The notes under the pieces: model-generated
Told to the model about the DNA's origin: nothing
The model's input: only the letters and a program-made list of their open reading frames with translations
Database searches by the model: none
Shown here: in pieces, positions 1 through 12,214 of the stretch
How the letters are laid out: each line of letters starts with the position of its first letter
How positions within the stretch are numbered: the first letter of the stretch is position 1
From: Alitta virens
Lineage: Eukaryota > Annelida > Polychaeta > Phyllodocida > Nereididae
Assembly (NCBI GenBank): GCA_932294295.1
Contig: OW028581.1
Location: 9,098,526 to 9,162,525 of the forward strand
Length of the DNA: 64,000 nucleotides
Reading direction: 5' to 3'
Made by a program: the position numbers and the translations under genes

Positions 1-87
1 TTATGACTTAATAAGACAAAGACATTAACATCTACACAATGAATTGGAGTGTCTTCAAATAAATTTTGTTCACATGATAGGCAGATC

Positions 88-132
88 GATAGATAGGGCA
101 GATAGAAAGATAGATTGATGGATAGGGCAGAT

Positions 133-164
<32 letters not shown>

Positions 165-206
165 GGATGGATAGGGCAGATAGAAAGATAGATAGATAGA
201 TAGATA
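88..206. repeat. GATA/GGAT microsatellite
   Basis: This is a tetranucleotide tract, mainly GATA with GGAT and GGCA interruptions. It leads into a fragment of the dispersed SINE-like family D (about 207-330), which carries the family's CCCCATGGGTGGGG core. At least three family D copies (here, 8697 and 17720) start with a GATA tract, so the tract may be part of the element. Reading frames through it are repeat translations, not genes. From 331 to 634 I see nothing. Confidence 0.9.
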
Positions 207-634
207 TGGAAAGTGTAGCCCTTTAAGAAAAGTAAGATGGTTCTTGTCCCTTGCCAGAGCTGCATTTACCCCATGGGTGGGGTATTTTTCTTGCCCCAGA
301 TTACACTTTATTTCTATGAGGGCAAACAATTTCCTACTTTTGCTTCAAAAAGTAAATTAATGGCAGTATCTGTTAATACTAGAAGCACGATCTTCGTGAC
401 TAACTGGATGAATTTAAAGTTTCTTAAAGTTCCTTGAGATAAATTAAGTACAATAAGTTGCATTTAAGTAGTCAAAATGATTTTGCTGCAAACTACATAT
501 GTATACATAATGCAAAAAGGAATCGTGTAAACGACTTTTCAGACACCATACATTCTAGATCAGGCATGATTTGTTTTGGAACAAGTACCAATATTATTTA
601 TATTTTTGGAAAATGCATGGAAAAACAATTCTAT

Positions 635-834
635 TACACTCAACGACATTGAAATTCGCCACCCACCTAAAACATGATTACGCACTTTGCGAGTTCATGA
701 TTTGTTAGAAAACTAATTGTTTATATCATTGACAGAACTCTGTCACTCCGACAGCAATCTAATAAGTGTTTATTTCACTTTATTTTAAGTGGCGAATCTC
801 GATGTCGTGATGAAAATCAATGTCACCCAGTGTA
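635..834. mobile_element. MITE family B, copy 1
   Basis: The ends are inverted repeats of the form TACACTC..CGACA..TGA followed by TTCGCCAC, which match the ends of the copies at 23517-23734 and 24453-24621. The outer TA at each end could be a TA target duplication, as in Tc1/mariner-type elements. It is about 200 bp, has no coding capacity, and is the most diverged of the three copies. Confidence 0.7.
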
Positions 835-1000
835 ATTATAGTACAACTCATATCAATTTCTACTCTGTTAAGTGTTTCAAATCCTCACCATGTTTCAATT
901 CATACACATATATATTTTTTTTATGAAAAAACCTATCGTTATCACAGTAATGCTTTGCTGTTTAATATTGTGTATTCTATGTTGGGAAAAAATGATGCTT

Positions 1001-1120
1001 CCAAGATAGCATTCCAAATCGGGCCAGCGTCGCTTCTATATCGGCCGCTGTTGGTACAACATCGTTTTGACATCGCTTACATCGCGCCGTCATTGATACG
1101 ATTTGGAGTGCTATCTGGGT
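1001..1120. mobile_element. MITE family A, copy 1
   Basis: This is an element of about 113 bp with terminal inverted repeats AGATAGCATTCCAAATCG and its complement. Copies lie at 5184-5303, 25721-25838 and 55839-55952 (inverted). The interior is rich in repeated ACATCG-like words and CpG, unlike the AT-rich surroundings. It encodes nothing. From 1121 to 1611 I see no feature. Confidence 0.8.
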
Positions 1121-1611
1121 TACCCTTTAAATGAAGAGGGTTTTTGTTTTGAAGATTATATTATAATTTTAGTTGTATGCCTATTTTTTTCCATTGCGCT
1201 TGATTTCATAGGACAATAGAAAATTTGCTAAATTTGCTCATTATTCTCTCAACATAATTTTTACGTCTTTGGTCATATAAACTAAAGCATTTAATAGGAT
1301 ACAAAATGTATCCGGTGTGCAGAAACACAATATTATAATCAGCACTGTTTATCAAAAATTCGATAAATTCAGGCTATGTCACATGTCAAGTAATTTCAAA
1401 TAATTATAAACAAGAGCCTAGAGATTATTTTCTCCAAAAAAACAAAAGGAAAAAAAAAAAGAATCCTGCTGGCCTTTAAAGGACAGAAATAGTCACATTT
1501 GTCAAAAAATAAGCATTTGCAATGTAATTTAATGACACTAAATGATAGTATATGTTCATGGCGATTTTCGTTGTCACTATTCCATCATTATGTAAAACTA
1601 CCTCCTTAAGT

Positions 1612-2312
1612 GGACTCCGAGCGGCCTAATCATCTCATCGTTACGTCTGCCTGCAGCTGGTCATATAAGCTGACTAAGCTTCAGACCACTAGCATTGAGA
1701 CATTGAGACAATATGAGGCATTGAGATCACCTCTCCATTAGGACCTCTTCAATATTAAGACCAACTCACTGCCAACATAACATTGGTCTTAATGGCGCGG
1801 TTACGTAATTGTACATGTGTGGTGAATACAACTGCTGCAGTCATCTGTGTACTCCTATTCAGTGGTCAGATTAGCGGTCAAATTGACAATGAATATGATG
1901 ACATAACATTCATGAATAAAGATGGTGAGGCTTGTAACATGGAGTGTTCCCCAATTGATAGATTGCATAGTGACAGTTACATTATATTTCCTAGAAATAC
2001 TATTTACTTAATACTTAATATTGAATATCTGTCCTCACGCAATTTTTCTATACACTGTACCAATATTTAGCACACAACATAGCAGCGGAATTCAAACTTT
2101 CTAAAGCACCAACTGACTCTTCAGACCCCCTCGCCATTAAAGCCAGTATATTTATGTACTAATATTTATATTATTCTAAAGGGTAATTGTCTATTATTAT
2201 AAACAGAATTTGTCTTATTGTCAGAATTTATTGTCTCAATACTAGTGGTCTAAAGCTTAGTCAGCTTAAAATTTGACCAGCTGCAGGCAGACGTAATGAT
2301 GAGATGATAAAT
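1612..2312. mobile_element. Foldback pair of family D heads
   Basis: About 1612-1712 (reverse) and 2233-2312 (forward) carry the same 80-100 bp head of dispersed family D, with the shared words CTGCAGGCAGACGTAATGATG and GTCTCAATRCTAGTGGTCT. They face each other around about 520 bp. This is either two independent insertions or one foldback element. The spacer holds the small open frame at 1792-2070. Confidence 0.6.
1792..2070 (+). CDS. Small ORF with signal-peptide-like start
   Basis: This is a 92-codon frame from the ATG at 1792 to TAG. The first 25 or so residues resemble a signal peptide: a short basic start (MARLRNC), then the hydrophobic stretch AAVICVLLF, then small and polar residues. 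An acidic segment (DNEYDDITF) with three cysteines follows. A possible donor (GTGAGG) lies after the codons for MNKD, so this could be a first exon. I recognise no family, and it sits inside a repeat-flanked spacer. Chance is quite possible. Confidence 0.2.
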   Translation: MARLRNCTCVVNTTAAVICVLLFSGQISGQIDNEYDDITFMNKDGEACNMECSPIDRLHSDSYIIFPRNTIYLILNIEYLSSRNFSIHCTNI

Positions 2313-2925
2313 CCAAACTAGATTTGTTGCAATTTTCTTATAAACACTTTTAACAAAGTCTAGTTTAATCAGGTTTTTACACGGGAACAATTTCATCATA
2401 ACACAAGACCTTCATATAATGAAACCCTGATATAACGAACACTAAAAATAGATCTGTATGTTGCCAAGAAAAGAACAAAGGCTAGTCAAGGTAGTAAATT
2501 TCCATATTTTCATCAGTCACAGAGTTATGGAAGCAATTGATCTGTCACAATGAAGACCCTGACGTATAGCTCTAATCTATTATTGATCATTGTTCTTAAA
2601 GGATTACGGACGCTTCGATCAATTGATGTCTCTGATGAGGAGATTATTAGTTTTATCCATGGGAAGGAGATATTATGTCAGAATATGGGATTATTCTATC
2701 AATTAATACAAAATCAAAGAAAAGACACGCAGCCTACTCGATTGTGACACCAGTGCAGCTTTTGATTTACTCATTCCACACTGAATCTACCAAAGGGTCT
2801 GTTCAAGCTTGAGTCTTTCTCAACTATCTCAACTGCCCAGGGAGTTTACAGCCTATATAGTGTAAGCAAACCCAGATAAGTACCTCCCTATGGATCACTT
2901 TAAAGATGTACAAACCAAATTTCCT
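2313..2925. other. No feature seen
   Basis: This is AT-rich intergenic DNA. The open frame at 2550-2747 has no recognisable motif and no supporting signals. Confidence 0.6.
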
Positions 2926-3172
2926 CAATGCCTATCTATCTATCTTCTATCTATCAATCAATCTATCTTCTGTCAATCAATCTATCCATCAATCTATCCA
3001 TCTATCTATACATCCATCCATCAATCTATCAATCTATCTATCTATCCATCTATCTATCTATCCATCTATCTATCTACATATCTACCTATCTATCTCTATT
3101 TATCTATCCATCCATCTATCCATCTACCTACCTATCTACCTATCAATCCATCCATCTATTTATCTATCTACT
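2926..3172. repeat. TCTA/TCCA microsatellite
   Basis: About 245 bp of imperfect TCTA, TCCA and TCAA tetranucleotides. All three forward frames are open across it because no unit makes a stop; the predicted Ile/Ser/Tyr-rich proteins are artefacts. Confidence 0.95.
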
Positions 3173-3403
3173 ACAATTATTCATATACCTTATTCCAGGC
3201 TTCAGGTCAATGTATATATTATAACACCATATTATGCTATGTCTTCTCCAAATAGTATAATACTATTAAAATGGAATACAGCGATAACATATGGAAATTC
3301 GATTAATTTTCCCATTTCGTAGTACATATTCAAGACAAGATATTTTGAATAATTCATAAAATTATCCCTGTTCGCCCCCTCCCCCCTCAGCTTACAACAT
3401 GGT

Positions 3404-3613
3404 TCATATAGATGTTTCATTCTGTTGTGTGTTGCACCTCCATGGAGTTAAAATCATGCAAAAATATGATAATTCCCTTTGGAGGCAGTCTGTCTTTGAA
3501 AATGAGCTAGCGCGTGGCAATTCTGGGCTTCTATTATCTTCAAAACTTTCAATGCGAGAGAAGCATAATCGCAAAACTTTTCTCATCATTTTAGACCCTT
3601 TGAAATAATACAA
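3404..3613 (-). other. Unidentified - strand open frame
   Basis: This is a 69-codon open frame of mixed, fairly protein-like composition (SRIESFEDN, RASSFSKTDC). There is no splice signal, start context or family match that I can defend. It may be a decayed piece of a dispersed repeat. The rest of 3171-3636 shows nothing. Confidence 0.15.
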
Positions 3614-3636
3614 ATGATGACAAACTCAGAATTGTC

Positions 3637-3915
3637 TCGATTCGAGTCAGTTGTCTCAATGCCACTGGTCTGAAGCTGTTTATATGACCAGCTGTTCGGA
3701 GTTCACACTATGTTCCACATTTACATATTCTACCCCATGGGTGGGATCTTTTACTTGTCTCAGCATAGACACCGAGTACAAGGCACCTCCAATTTAACAT
3801 CTCATGCGACTGACATCCAGCAGCTGAGATGTAGCTCATGAAGAGTGCCCAGGCCACAATTCGAACCCAGGACCTTCAGCATAGCATTCAGAATAGCCGG
3901 CATTTTATCATATGC
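3637..3915 (+). mobile_element. Dispersed SINE-like family D, long copy
   Basis: This is the longest tail-bearing copy of family D. In order it has the CTCAATGC..CTGGTCTGAAGC head, the CCCCATGGGTGGGATCTTTT core, CAGCATAGACACCGAGTACA, and a distal TTCGAACCCAGGACC. The last word read on the other strand (GGTTCGAAT) looks like a tRNA-type Pol III B box, so the family may be tRNA-derived. Copies recur across the window in both orientations. From 3916 to 5020 I see nothing beyond a short GA run near 4640. Confidence 0.65.
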
Positions 3916-5022
3916 CCATGGCATTGCCACAAATAGTTGCTTTCCTACTTTGCAATCAAAAGAGCTGGGCTAAGGTCACCAAAAGCTGTAGCACTTTATT
4001 GTTAATGGATAAATCATGTAGAGGAAAAAGTGAAGCTTAAATGTTTTTGAGATGATGGAATCTGCACATATTAATCATATATAATCATAATGATAATTGC
4101 TACAGCTTTTCAGAATTTAGACAATGGTTGTTCAAGGATAATACATTACTTTTTATTGTTCATTGGCCCAATGCTTTATCACTAAACATCTATTCTCCTG
4201 GTAATGTTTAAATCGACCTCATGTAGATCCTGCTGTTACAACAGGAAACCACATATCTGCATTAGGGTGAAGAATAGCATGATGTGATGGGACAGGGACT
4301 AAGACGTGGCTCATACACTCTAAAATATGATTGTCTGCTTTTCGGATAAATATTGTGTGTCCTTAGACAATAATTGTATAAATCAAACATCATTGTTGGT
4401 TGGCTTAAACAATTATTTTTAAAAACAATATAATGGTTGATTTCAAACAAACTGTTGATTGGACACCAGCAATACAATTACAGCTGTATTTGTATGGAAA
4501 CGGACAGCCTTTTTTCAGTGTGTAACATATACCATGCACCCGAAGTCACTGCCACAGAATTACTTTACTGCCCACTCTGGCTGGGTTGCTAGGTTATTTT
4601 GAGCTTTCTAATAAAGTGAAAGCCCAGGAAAAAGAAGAGAGAGAGAGAGAGAAAAGAAGAAATCATTAACTGAAAGTATTAATGGAAATTAGGAGACATA
4701 AAAAAAATAAACAAATAAAAACTCCGATAAAAGACTACGCAGCCGTGAATGGCACTCCGGACAAAAACCTCCCTGACAACCAAAGTTTCTAGACCCTTGC
4801 ATCAAATCAGGTTTTTATTTCATTCAATCCATCCAATTCTGTCCTACCTTCACCTCCAATTCAATGCACCACTCAAGTTCCACTCTCACCTCAACTTTGC
4901 CAGTTCCCCAAATCACATACAGGAAAGTGAGCTTTGGATCACTTTATACACGAGCAGCCCAGGTGCTGGAGGAAAGGCCTGTTAATCTGAGTCAGGCATC
5001 AGTAGTATGTTCACAAGAGAAC

Positions 5023-5103
5023 CGATTGACTGACTGACTGACTGACTGACTGACTGATTGACTAATTGACTAATTGACTGATTGACTGATTGACAGACTG
5101 ACA
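5023..5103. repeat. GACT microsatellite
   Basis: An 80-bp GACT tetranucleotide tract with GATT and AATT variants toward its 3' half. Confidence 0.9.
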
Positions 5104-5183
5104 ACAGCAAACCCATTTTAAGACCATTCAGTGATTAGGATCGTCCACTCCGCAATCATCAATTTATACTGAAGTTCATTTTA

Positions 5184-5303
5184 CCCAGACAGCATTCCAA
5201 ATCGGGCCAGTGTCGTTTCTATAACAGCCGCCATCGGTACAACATCGTTTTGACATCACTGACATCGCGCCGTTGTTGATACGATTTGGAATGCTATCAG
5301 GGT
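5184..5303. mobile_element. MITE family A, copy 2
   Basis: The terminal inverted repeats are TTACCC(A/T)GA(C/T)AGCATTCC and its complement. The interior is closely similar to copy 1 at 1001-1120. This copy shows that the inverted repeat extends outward through TTACCC. Confidence 0.8.
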
Positions 5304-5397
5304 AAGACCACTCCAATAATGCATGGTTAAGTTTTGCACTGGGGTGAAATAGCATAAAGACAGCAGTTTTTATCAAAATCTTGGCTCATCAGAAACC

Positions 5398-5580
5398 AAT
5401 TATTGTACATTTCCTGAGCTACATATCAGCATGGTGTCAATCACATGAGATGTTGAGGCAAGTAAAAGACACCACCTATGGTTTTAATGTATAACATGGT
5501 GTGGACTCCAAGCAGCCTTATCTATCATCATTACGTCTTCCTGCAGCTAGTCATTATATGACATGGCTAAACTTAAAAGC
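5398..5580 (-). mobile_element. Family D copy (reverse)
   Basis: Reverse-oriented family D with the TGTGGACTCCAAGCAGCC junction and the GTCTTCCTGCAGCTAG head. It ends about 50 bp before the large palindrome at 5633. Confidence 0.6.
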
Positions 5581-5632
5581 CATCATTGGTGGAGATTTCG
5601 ATATCTTCAGGCAACCTGTTCCAGAGGTAAGG

Positions 5633-7866
5633 AGGGTCAATCCATATGAATTCACCGAAAGCTCCCCAGGTCACCATGTCAAAACCTTTTTTAAAAACTA
5701 CCATTTGTAGGTCTATATAATTAATGGAAAAATCCAAAATTTTAGGTCTTCAGTGTTAATGGTTTAGAAGATACAGCAATTGAACTTTTATTGTTTTTTT
5801 GCGGAAAAGCCAAATGGCATGAATTTCCAAGTTAAGACGTCCATATCTCTCTTATTTATCATAATATCGGCACAAAATTTTGTACCTAGGGTAAAGAAAT
5901 TATATTGAATCCATGTATGCTGATACATCAGGGCTATTGGTTATATTTTTCAACTGTAATGCTCTGAAAAAGGGCGAAAATGGGAAACGTTGCAATACAA
6001 GACTTTATTTTTTGCAGGGCTGTGTGGAATCTATGCAAGCATAAGAGCTCATATTTATTTTCTTGCTTCTTATGGTTCACCTGCACATATAGGAAACCAC
6101 CTTATATGCAAAAAGATGGAAGCCAGAGTAGTTTTGAAAAGACAAATACTATAAGATTGTGAAAAAAGCCCTTTATTTTAATGTAATTTGACCAACAAGA
6201 GAGTTCACCATCACTTCCATATTTACACACATCTAGTGGTCCTCTGGTTAAAATATCATTGTGGTGGTCAGATTCCTTCATATTTTTATGAATTTTTCAA
6301 AAATTGATCTTTATATATTAAAAAAAATAATAGTCTTTTGCGATTTCTTAATATTTGCATAAAAATTTGAACAGTTAAATTTATCTAATAAAAAAAAAAA
6401 AAAAATCCATGGCTAATGATGACCTAATGCTTGTCTAATCTTACATGTACGTGAAACAATTAATGCAATACCACAATAACTTCCATATTTATTCCCCAAT
6501 ATCACACACATTTAGTGGTCCTCTGGTTAAAGTATCATTGTGGTGGTCAGAATCCTTCAGCGAGTTATAATTCAAATAAAATAACATATAATCATTCATA
6601 CACACAAAATGAAATTATATTTTGCCAAAAAATGTAACAGTAAGCCATTCTTATGGTTCTTTGGAGTTTTACAATTGAGCAACTGCTTTTGTGATATAAA
6701 CTTGTATAGGTGATTTTTCTTCCTTACCCAATTGGCTAAATTGAAGAAAACCAACTTCCCTGTGTATGTTGTCTTATGACATTCACTATTCAGTTTATGA
6801 CTTTCCGAGATGACCCATATTAGCAATTACCCAATTCACAAGTTTTTTTGCTTAGACTTTATGATCACTGACCAATCTGTGATTCTTAATGAAGATTATC
6901 AAGTCTCAACAGATTTATTGTGGTATTGCATTGATTGTGTCAGATACATGTAAAATTAGAAAAGCTTTGCAAGATTAGGCCATCATTAACCATGCATTTG
7001 CTTTTTCCCCAATACCTTTTGTTTGTAACATTTGATGATTATGTAATCAATATAGCATCATAAATGTTAAAGCATTTATCAAATGAATGGATAAATTTAA
7101 CTGTTCAAAACTTTATGCAAAAATTAAGAAATCGCAAAAGACTATTATTTTTTCAATATATAAAGATCGATTTTGGAAAAATTCATAAAAGAATGAAGGA
7201 ATCTGACCACCACAATGATATTTTTACCAGAGGACCACTAGATGTGTGTGAAATTGGGAAAAAAATATGGAAGTGATGGTGAACTCTCTTGTTGGTCAAA
7301 TTACATTAAAATAAAGGGCTTTTTTCACAATCTTATAGTATTTGTCTTTTCAAAACTACTCTGGCTTCCATCTTTTTGCATATAAGGTGGTTTCCTATAT
7401 GTGCAGGTGAACCATAAGAAGCAAGAAAATAAATATGAGCTCTTATGCTTGCATAGATTCCACACAGCCCTGCAAAAAATAAAGTCTCATTTTGCAATGT
7501 TTCCCATTTTCGCCCCTTTTTTAGAGCATTACAGTTTGAAAAATATCATTAATAGCCCTGATGTATCAGCATACATGGATTCAATATAATTTCTTTACCC
7601 TAGGTACAAAATTTTGTGCCGATATTATGATAAATAAGAGAGATATGGACGTCTGAACTTGGAAATTCATGCCATTGTGCTTTTCCGCAAAATATTTATA
7701 AAAGTTCACTTGCTGTATCTTCTAAACCATTGACACTGGAGACCTGAAATTTTGGATTTTTCCATTAATTATATAGACCTATAACTTGTATTTTTTGCAG
7801 AATTTTTGGAGATGGTGGCCTGGGAAGTTTGTCTGAATTTCGGTGAATTCATATGGATTGACCCTG
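5633..7866. repeat. 2.2-kb imperfect palindrome (foldback)
   Basis: The left arm (5633 to about 6478) and right arm (about 6917 to 7866) are inverted copies around a spacer of about 440 bp. The ends match exactly (AGGGTCAATCCATATGAATT on the left and its complement on the right), and long stretches match across the arms, including the words AAGCATAAGAGCTCATATTT and GACCACCACAATGATAT. Part of the arm (CACATTTAGTGGTCCTCTGG) recurs as a direct repeat near 6507-6560. I see no transposase frame and no clear target duplication. A transcript would form a very long hairpin. Confidence 0.85.
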
Positions 7867-8696
7867 AGCAATGACTGGGAAAGCACGAACCCCAAATTTG
7901 TTACTAGACTGAGGTCTGAGGAGCAAGTAATTTTCATTACCTAAACAGCAAGAAAATGGTTTGAGAAGGGGGTATGAGGCTTATTGTAGGATTAAAAATA
8001 AATGCCCACCTGGTATTCATAATGGTATGGAATAACACAAAATGGACCTAGATGTGAGCAACAAGTCAAACACTAACTTTCTAGCAGACTTACAGTTTGC
8101 TATATTCTCCCTCGTAATTTCTGCTGTTTCAATGTGACTGTAACAAATGGCCATAAGGATGACAAGATGGCAAAAATTATCATTGCAAAGATAAGAAACG
8201 ACGTTATTATGAGTTAGAAATTTGGGGGAGGGGGGGGGATTATACAGTAACATTTCTTCACATTTTGTGTTGATCCAAACTTTCAATGATAGAATTTCAT
8301 TGAAAACAATTTGGACATTTATTGTGGATCCTTATATTATATATAATAGTAACATAGGCCTAATCTTTGGAGTGATCAAACTTTGTTATATACCAGGCTA
8401 AAGAAAGAATCCGTATGTGTGCAGCTGCTTTGACAGTATTGGAGGGGAGGAGAATGGAGTCACTCCCCCACAAAGCCCCCCCCCCCTAGACAAGCAAGCC
8501 CCCCCCCCCTCCTAACCCTCTATGACCAAAGCACTCGCATCACAAATACTTTGATTCTCTGATGCATTGTTATTCATGAACATGTATCTCTTTACAATCA
8601 TTCAATGACATGTAGTAGATTTTGTGTTCTATTTTAAACTTAATTTACACATATCATTCAAATGGAAAGTGTATAGTGTTTATCTTAATGGGAAAA
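7867..8696. other. No gene; C-rich and G-rich runs
   Basis: No coding feature is seen. Two homopolymer-rich spots stand out in AT-rich DNA: a G run near 8223-8240 and a C-rich block near 8464-8515 with several runs of eight or more C, which could form G-quadruplexes on the - strand. Confidence 0.5.
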
Positions 8697-8706
8697 AAGA
8701 TAGATG

Positions 8707-8737
<31 letters not shown>

Positions 8738-8890
8738 TTACATTCACCCCATGGGTGAGATCTATTACTTGCCTCAGCATAGACACAGAGTACAAGGCAC
8801 ACCCAATGTCATTTCTAATGCGAACGGTAGCAGCTTAGATAGTTCCCAGTTTAATATTCGAACCCAGGAACTTCAATGGAGTCAGTCAAT
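8697..8890 (+). mobile_element. Family D copy with GATA head
   Basis: A GATA tract (8697-8737) runs directly into the family core CCCCATGGGTGAGATCTATT, CAGCATAGACAC and TTCGAACCCAGGAAC. It shows the GATA-type head joined to the common tail. Confidence 0.65.
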
Positions 8891-11687
8891 GTGTTTACAA
8901 GCATAACAGCCATGTTTGTGTTGCAATATATTTTCGTGCACCTTCATTTTAAGTTTAACCTGTAATCATTTTTTCCAGACCAAAAGAAAAAAACACAAAT
9001 TATACTCTAAATCTTCCAGCTATCAATGCAATTGATTTATAATACAACAGGAAGTATACATCAGTCAATTCATCATGAGTAATGTACAACTTTGAACACA
9101 ATATTAAATGTTCCAGAAATGTTCCAAAACTGTTCTTTTGAAGTCACATCAAAGTAAAGAATAATAGAACCAAAGGGCTTATCATATCTCCACCTAAATG
9201 AAGTTGAGGTTTATCATTTCTCAAATGAAAGAAAACATGGCTCACTGACATCCTCTTTATTTGGGAGTGACATGAAGAAGTTCTTTGGCCATTAAAACGA
9301 AAATGAAAACACGAAGGCCTCAAACTTCATTATAATTAAGAGATTTTTGGGCATTATATTTTTGTAATGAGGTAATAACAAAAGCCAAATTTATTTCTTT
9401 AGAGTGTTTCATCTCGTAAATGAGATTTTACTGACAAAATGAAAAGTGTCAATTGATATATGAGCATTAGGTTATGATGAATTTGTTTTGTTTTTGACAG
9501 TTAATGAAATAAAGACTGAAGGGCCACAAATAAAGAATTTCTATTAAACTGCTGTTAAAATTATAATAAATCCTGAATTATGAAAATGATAAATCATAAA
9601 TGTGACACAGTATTGTCAATTTTATTTGAGGACTTGTCATTTAAACAAAGATGATAAATTCACATAATCTTATACATGACAATAGTCATAGATGTTAATA
9701 TCGTGCAGAAATTGCATCATATAGTCAAACAACTGAAGAAATTAATTTCCTCCAACAAGCTATGATTATACTCAAGAGGTCACCACATCAATTAAAACAA
9801 AAAGAAGCTTCTACATCAAATAATTACGTTTCAGAGGAAAAAGATTATCTCACTAAATCACTGGTAAATTGCCAAAACTCTCAATTCCCACTTAAAGGAA
9901 ATAGACTTTCAGATTAGAGATGGTTATGTACTAATTTGTGAGAGGCATAGTTGGAAGTTAATATGAAGGACATTGAACTGATGGTCAAGTAATGCTGGTG
10001 AAATTGACCAGCATTCACGAAAGTGGTCATCTGATACCGATAGTTGCAATCTTGGGAGGGTCAGCAGCTTCCTGCGGATCTTTATAATTAACCTGCTGTG
10101 AGTTGGCCATGAATAAGATATTGGATTTTAGTGGGATAAATCGACCAACCGGCGATCTTTATTAAGTTGATCCCAAAGTAAATGTACTCGTTTCTGCTGT
10201 AAAGTTTACGCAGATAAGGATGTAGTGCCACAGGCTCGCAGGTCGCTTGTTGCAGATGTAGGGTCTGACTACCTACTAAAAGTTGCTTGAATCATTTCAA
10301 ATACTGGCCGATTCCTATACAACCAAATGTTTACTACGCAGTACTATTCATGAGCTCTTGTCGGCTGGATGTTGCAACATTGGAGTTGTCTGTATACAGT
10401 GTCTGTATTGAGGCAAGTAAAATCATGGAGTAAATGTGAATCATGGTGTGGACTCCAAGCTTATCATCTCATTATTATGTCTGCCTGCAGAAGGTGGTCA
10501 CATAAGCTGACTTAGCTGCAGGCCAGGAGCACTTTGACGCACACAATTTGGTTTGGTTTGGTTCATACCTTTGCGAAAGCACATTTAAACAAATTTAACA
10601 GACCACATAGAGATATGTGAAGCTTAGTCTTAAAGAAATAAGTTAATAAGGCATAGTAGTACATATATTTTGCACTACCACTCATAATGTCTTGTTAATT
10701 TGGGCTTCAATTGTTAGATCTATTATCATTGGGCAATGGCACAATTGGCTGTTTTGGAGGTTTAAAAACACTTCAATACATGGAGAAGACTCAATTTCAG
10801 GACATTAACAATATATTCAGTAAAAACTTCATCCGCTTTGGCTGCGTTTAAAGGGACGTACAATGTACATCTCCTACATAATAAATAATCATGTAATTCT
10901 AAAATGTATGTTTTCTCAAAGAAGTTTGAACTTCAAAAGGAATTTCTTTGTGTAATTTCAATCACCCACAGCCTTGTGAAGTTCAATTATGTACATTGGG
11001 CAGGTTTGAATATCAAAAGTTCCTTAATAATGCTCATCATTTTTTACTCGTTTCCAAAGTTTTGATCTTCAGAGTAATTTATTAATTAATTGGTCTCATA
11101 ATTTGTATGAGTGGGTGGCATTATGTCTTACATGTTAACTTTAAGTATGGGCAGAGCTTGACAGGCATTAGAGTGTGCATTGCACAGAACCCTGTGTTGG
11201 TGTTACCACCCTTGCCACAAGGACGTCCCCCACTTTCAAGGACATACTTGTTGTGACATTAGCTTTAAACTTATCTGGTTAAACAAGTGATAGTTGTTCA
11301 CTTGGTATATCAAAAAGGAACTTCGGAGAGACTTTTCTTGAATAATATCTCAGGCAAGTTCAATAAATTGCAAGCATGCTACAAAGATGATACTGTAACT
11401 TGAGAAGCTTTGTTTTCTTCATATAGCATTTCTCATCAAAATATGCATACAAGAATACTACACAGAGGTACTACATCATTCAGTAAATATATCACCAAGT
11501 ACATGAGCGCAAAGCTTTGCGGTATATTGTAGTAGACATCGTGTCGTTTATGATATCAAAAATGTAAATAACCTGCGGTGATGCAAGTTGGAAGGATTCA
11601 AAGTTTGCAGATCCATCAAAGCATTCGGCAGAATATCAGATTTTACCTCCAGTGCTAATCGAATTGTATAAATACTTCTGTAAAGTA
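8891..11687. other. Intergenic; one family D copy
   Basis: No gene is seen. A reverse family D copy lies at about 10395-10545 (GGTGTGGACTCCAAGC, GTCTGCCTGCAG). About 11135-11235 contains CATTGCACAGAACCCTGTG and TGTTACCACCC, which resemble part of 37380-37490 read on the other strand, so a low-copy dispersed sequence is likely there. Confidence 0.5.
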
Positions 11688-11717
11688 GTAGTAGTAGTAG
11701 TAGTAAGAGTAGTAGTC

Positions 11718-11767
<50 letters not shown>

Positions 11768-11816
11768 TAGTAGTAGTAATAGTAGTAGTCTAGTAGTAGT
11801 AGTAGTAGTAGTAGTC

Positions 11817-11866
<50 letters not shown>

Positions 11867-11895
11867 AGTAGTAGTAATAGTAGTAATACAAGTAG
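11686..11895. repeat. AGT trinucleotide microsatellite
   Basis: A (AGT)n tract of about 210 bp, broken by repeated CTAGT, AAT and GTAAG interruptions. A smaller relative lies at 13390-13420. Confidence 0.95.
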
Positions 11896-11944
11896 TAGTA
11901 GTTATAGAATCTTTCATTGGTGATGGTTCCTGCTGTTGTGTACA

Positions 11945-12180
11945 TTATATTGTTTCAATGTCTCAATGCTAGTAAATCTGAAGTTAGTTTGTAATGACGA
12001 GATGTTAAGACTTGGAGTCCACACCATGTTACAATTTACCCCCATGGGTGGAGTCTTATTTGCCTCAGTATAGACATCGAGTACAAGACACCTCCAATTT
12101 AACGTTTCATGCTATCAGGCAAGATGCAGCCCATGACGAGAACGCATAGTGAATATTTGAAATTTGATTATTTACAGAAT
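11945..12180 (+). mobile_element. Family D copy, head plus tail
   Basis: The copy starts with the CTCAATGCTAG head, continues through GGAGTCCACACCATG to CCCATGGGTGGAGTCTTATT and the tail CAGTATAGACATCGAGTACA. It shows both modules in one element. Confidence 0.65.
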
Positions 12181-12214
12181 ATTTTGTAAATATTGTGGCA
12201 GGCACGCACCATGG

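Noticed and set aside
2890..3322. Overlapping + strand frames rich in Ile, Ser, Tyr and Leu
   Set aside because: They translate a TCTA/TCCA microsatellite in three frames at once.
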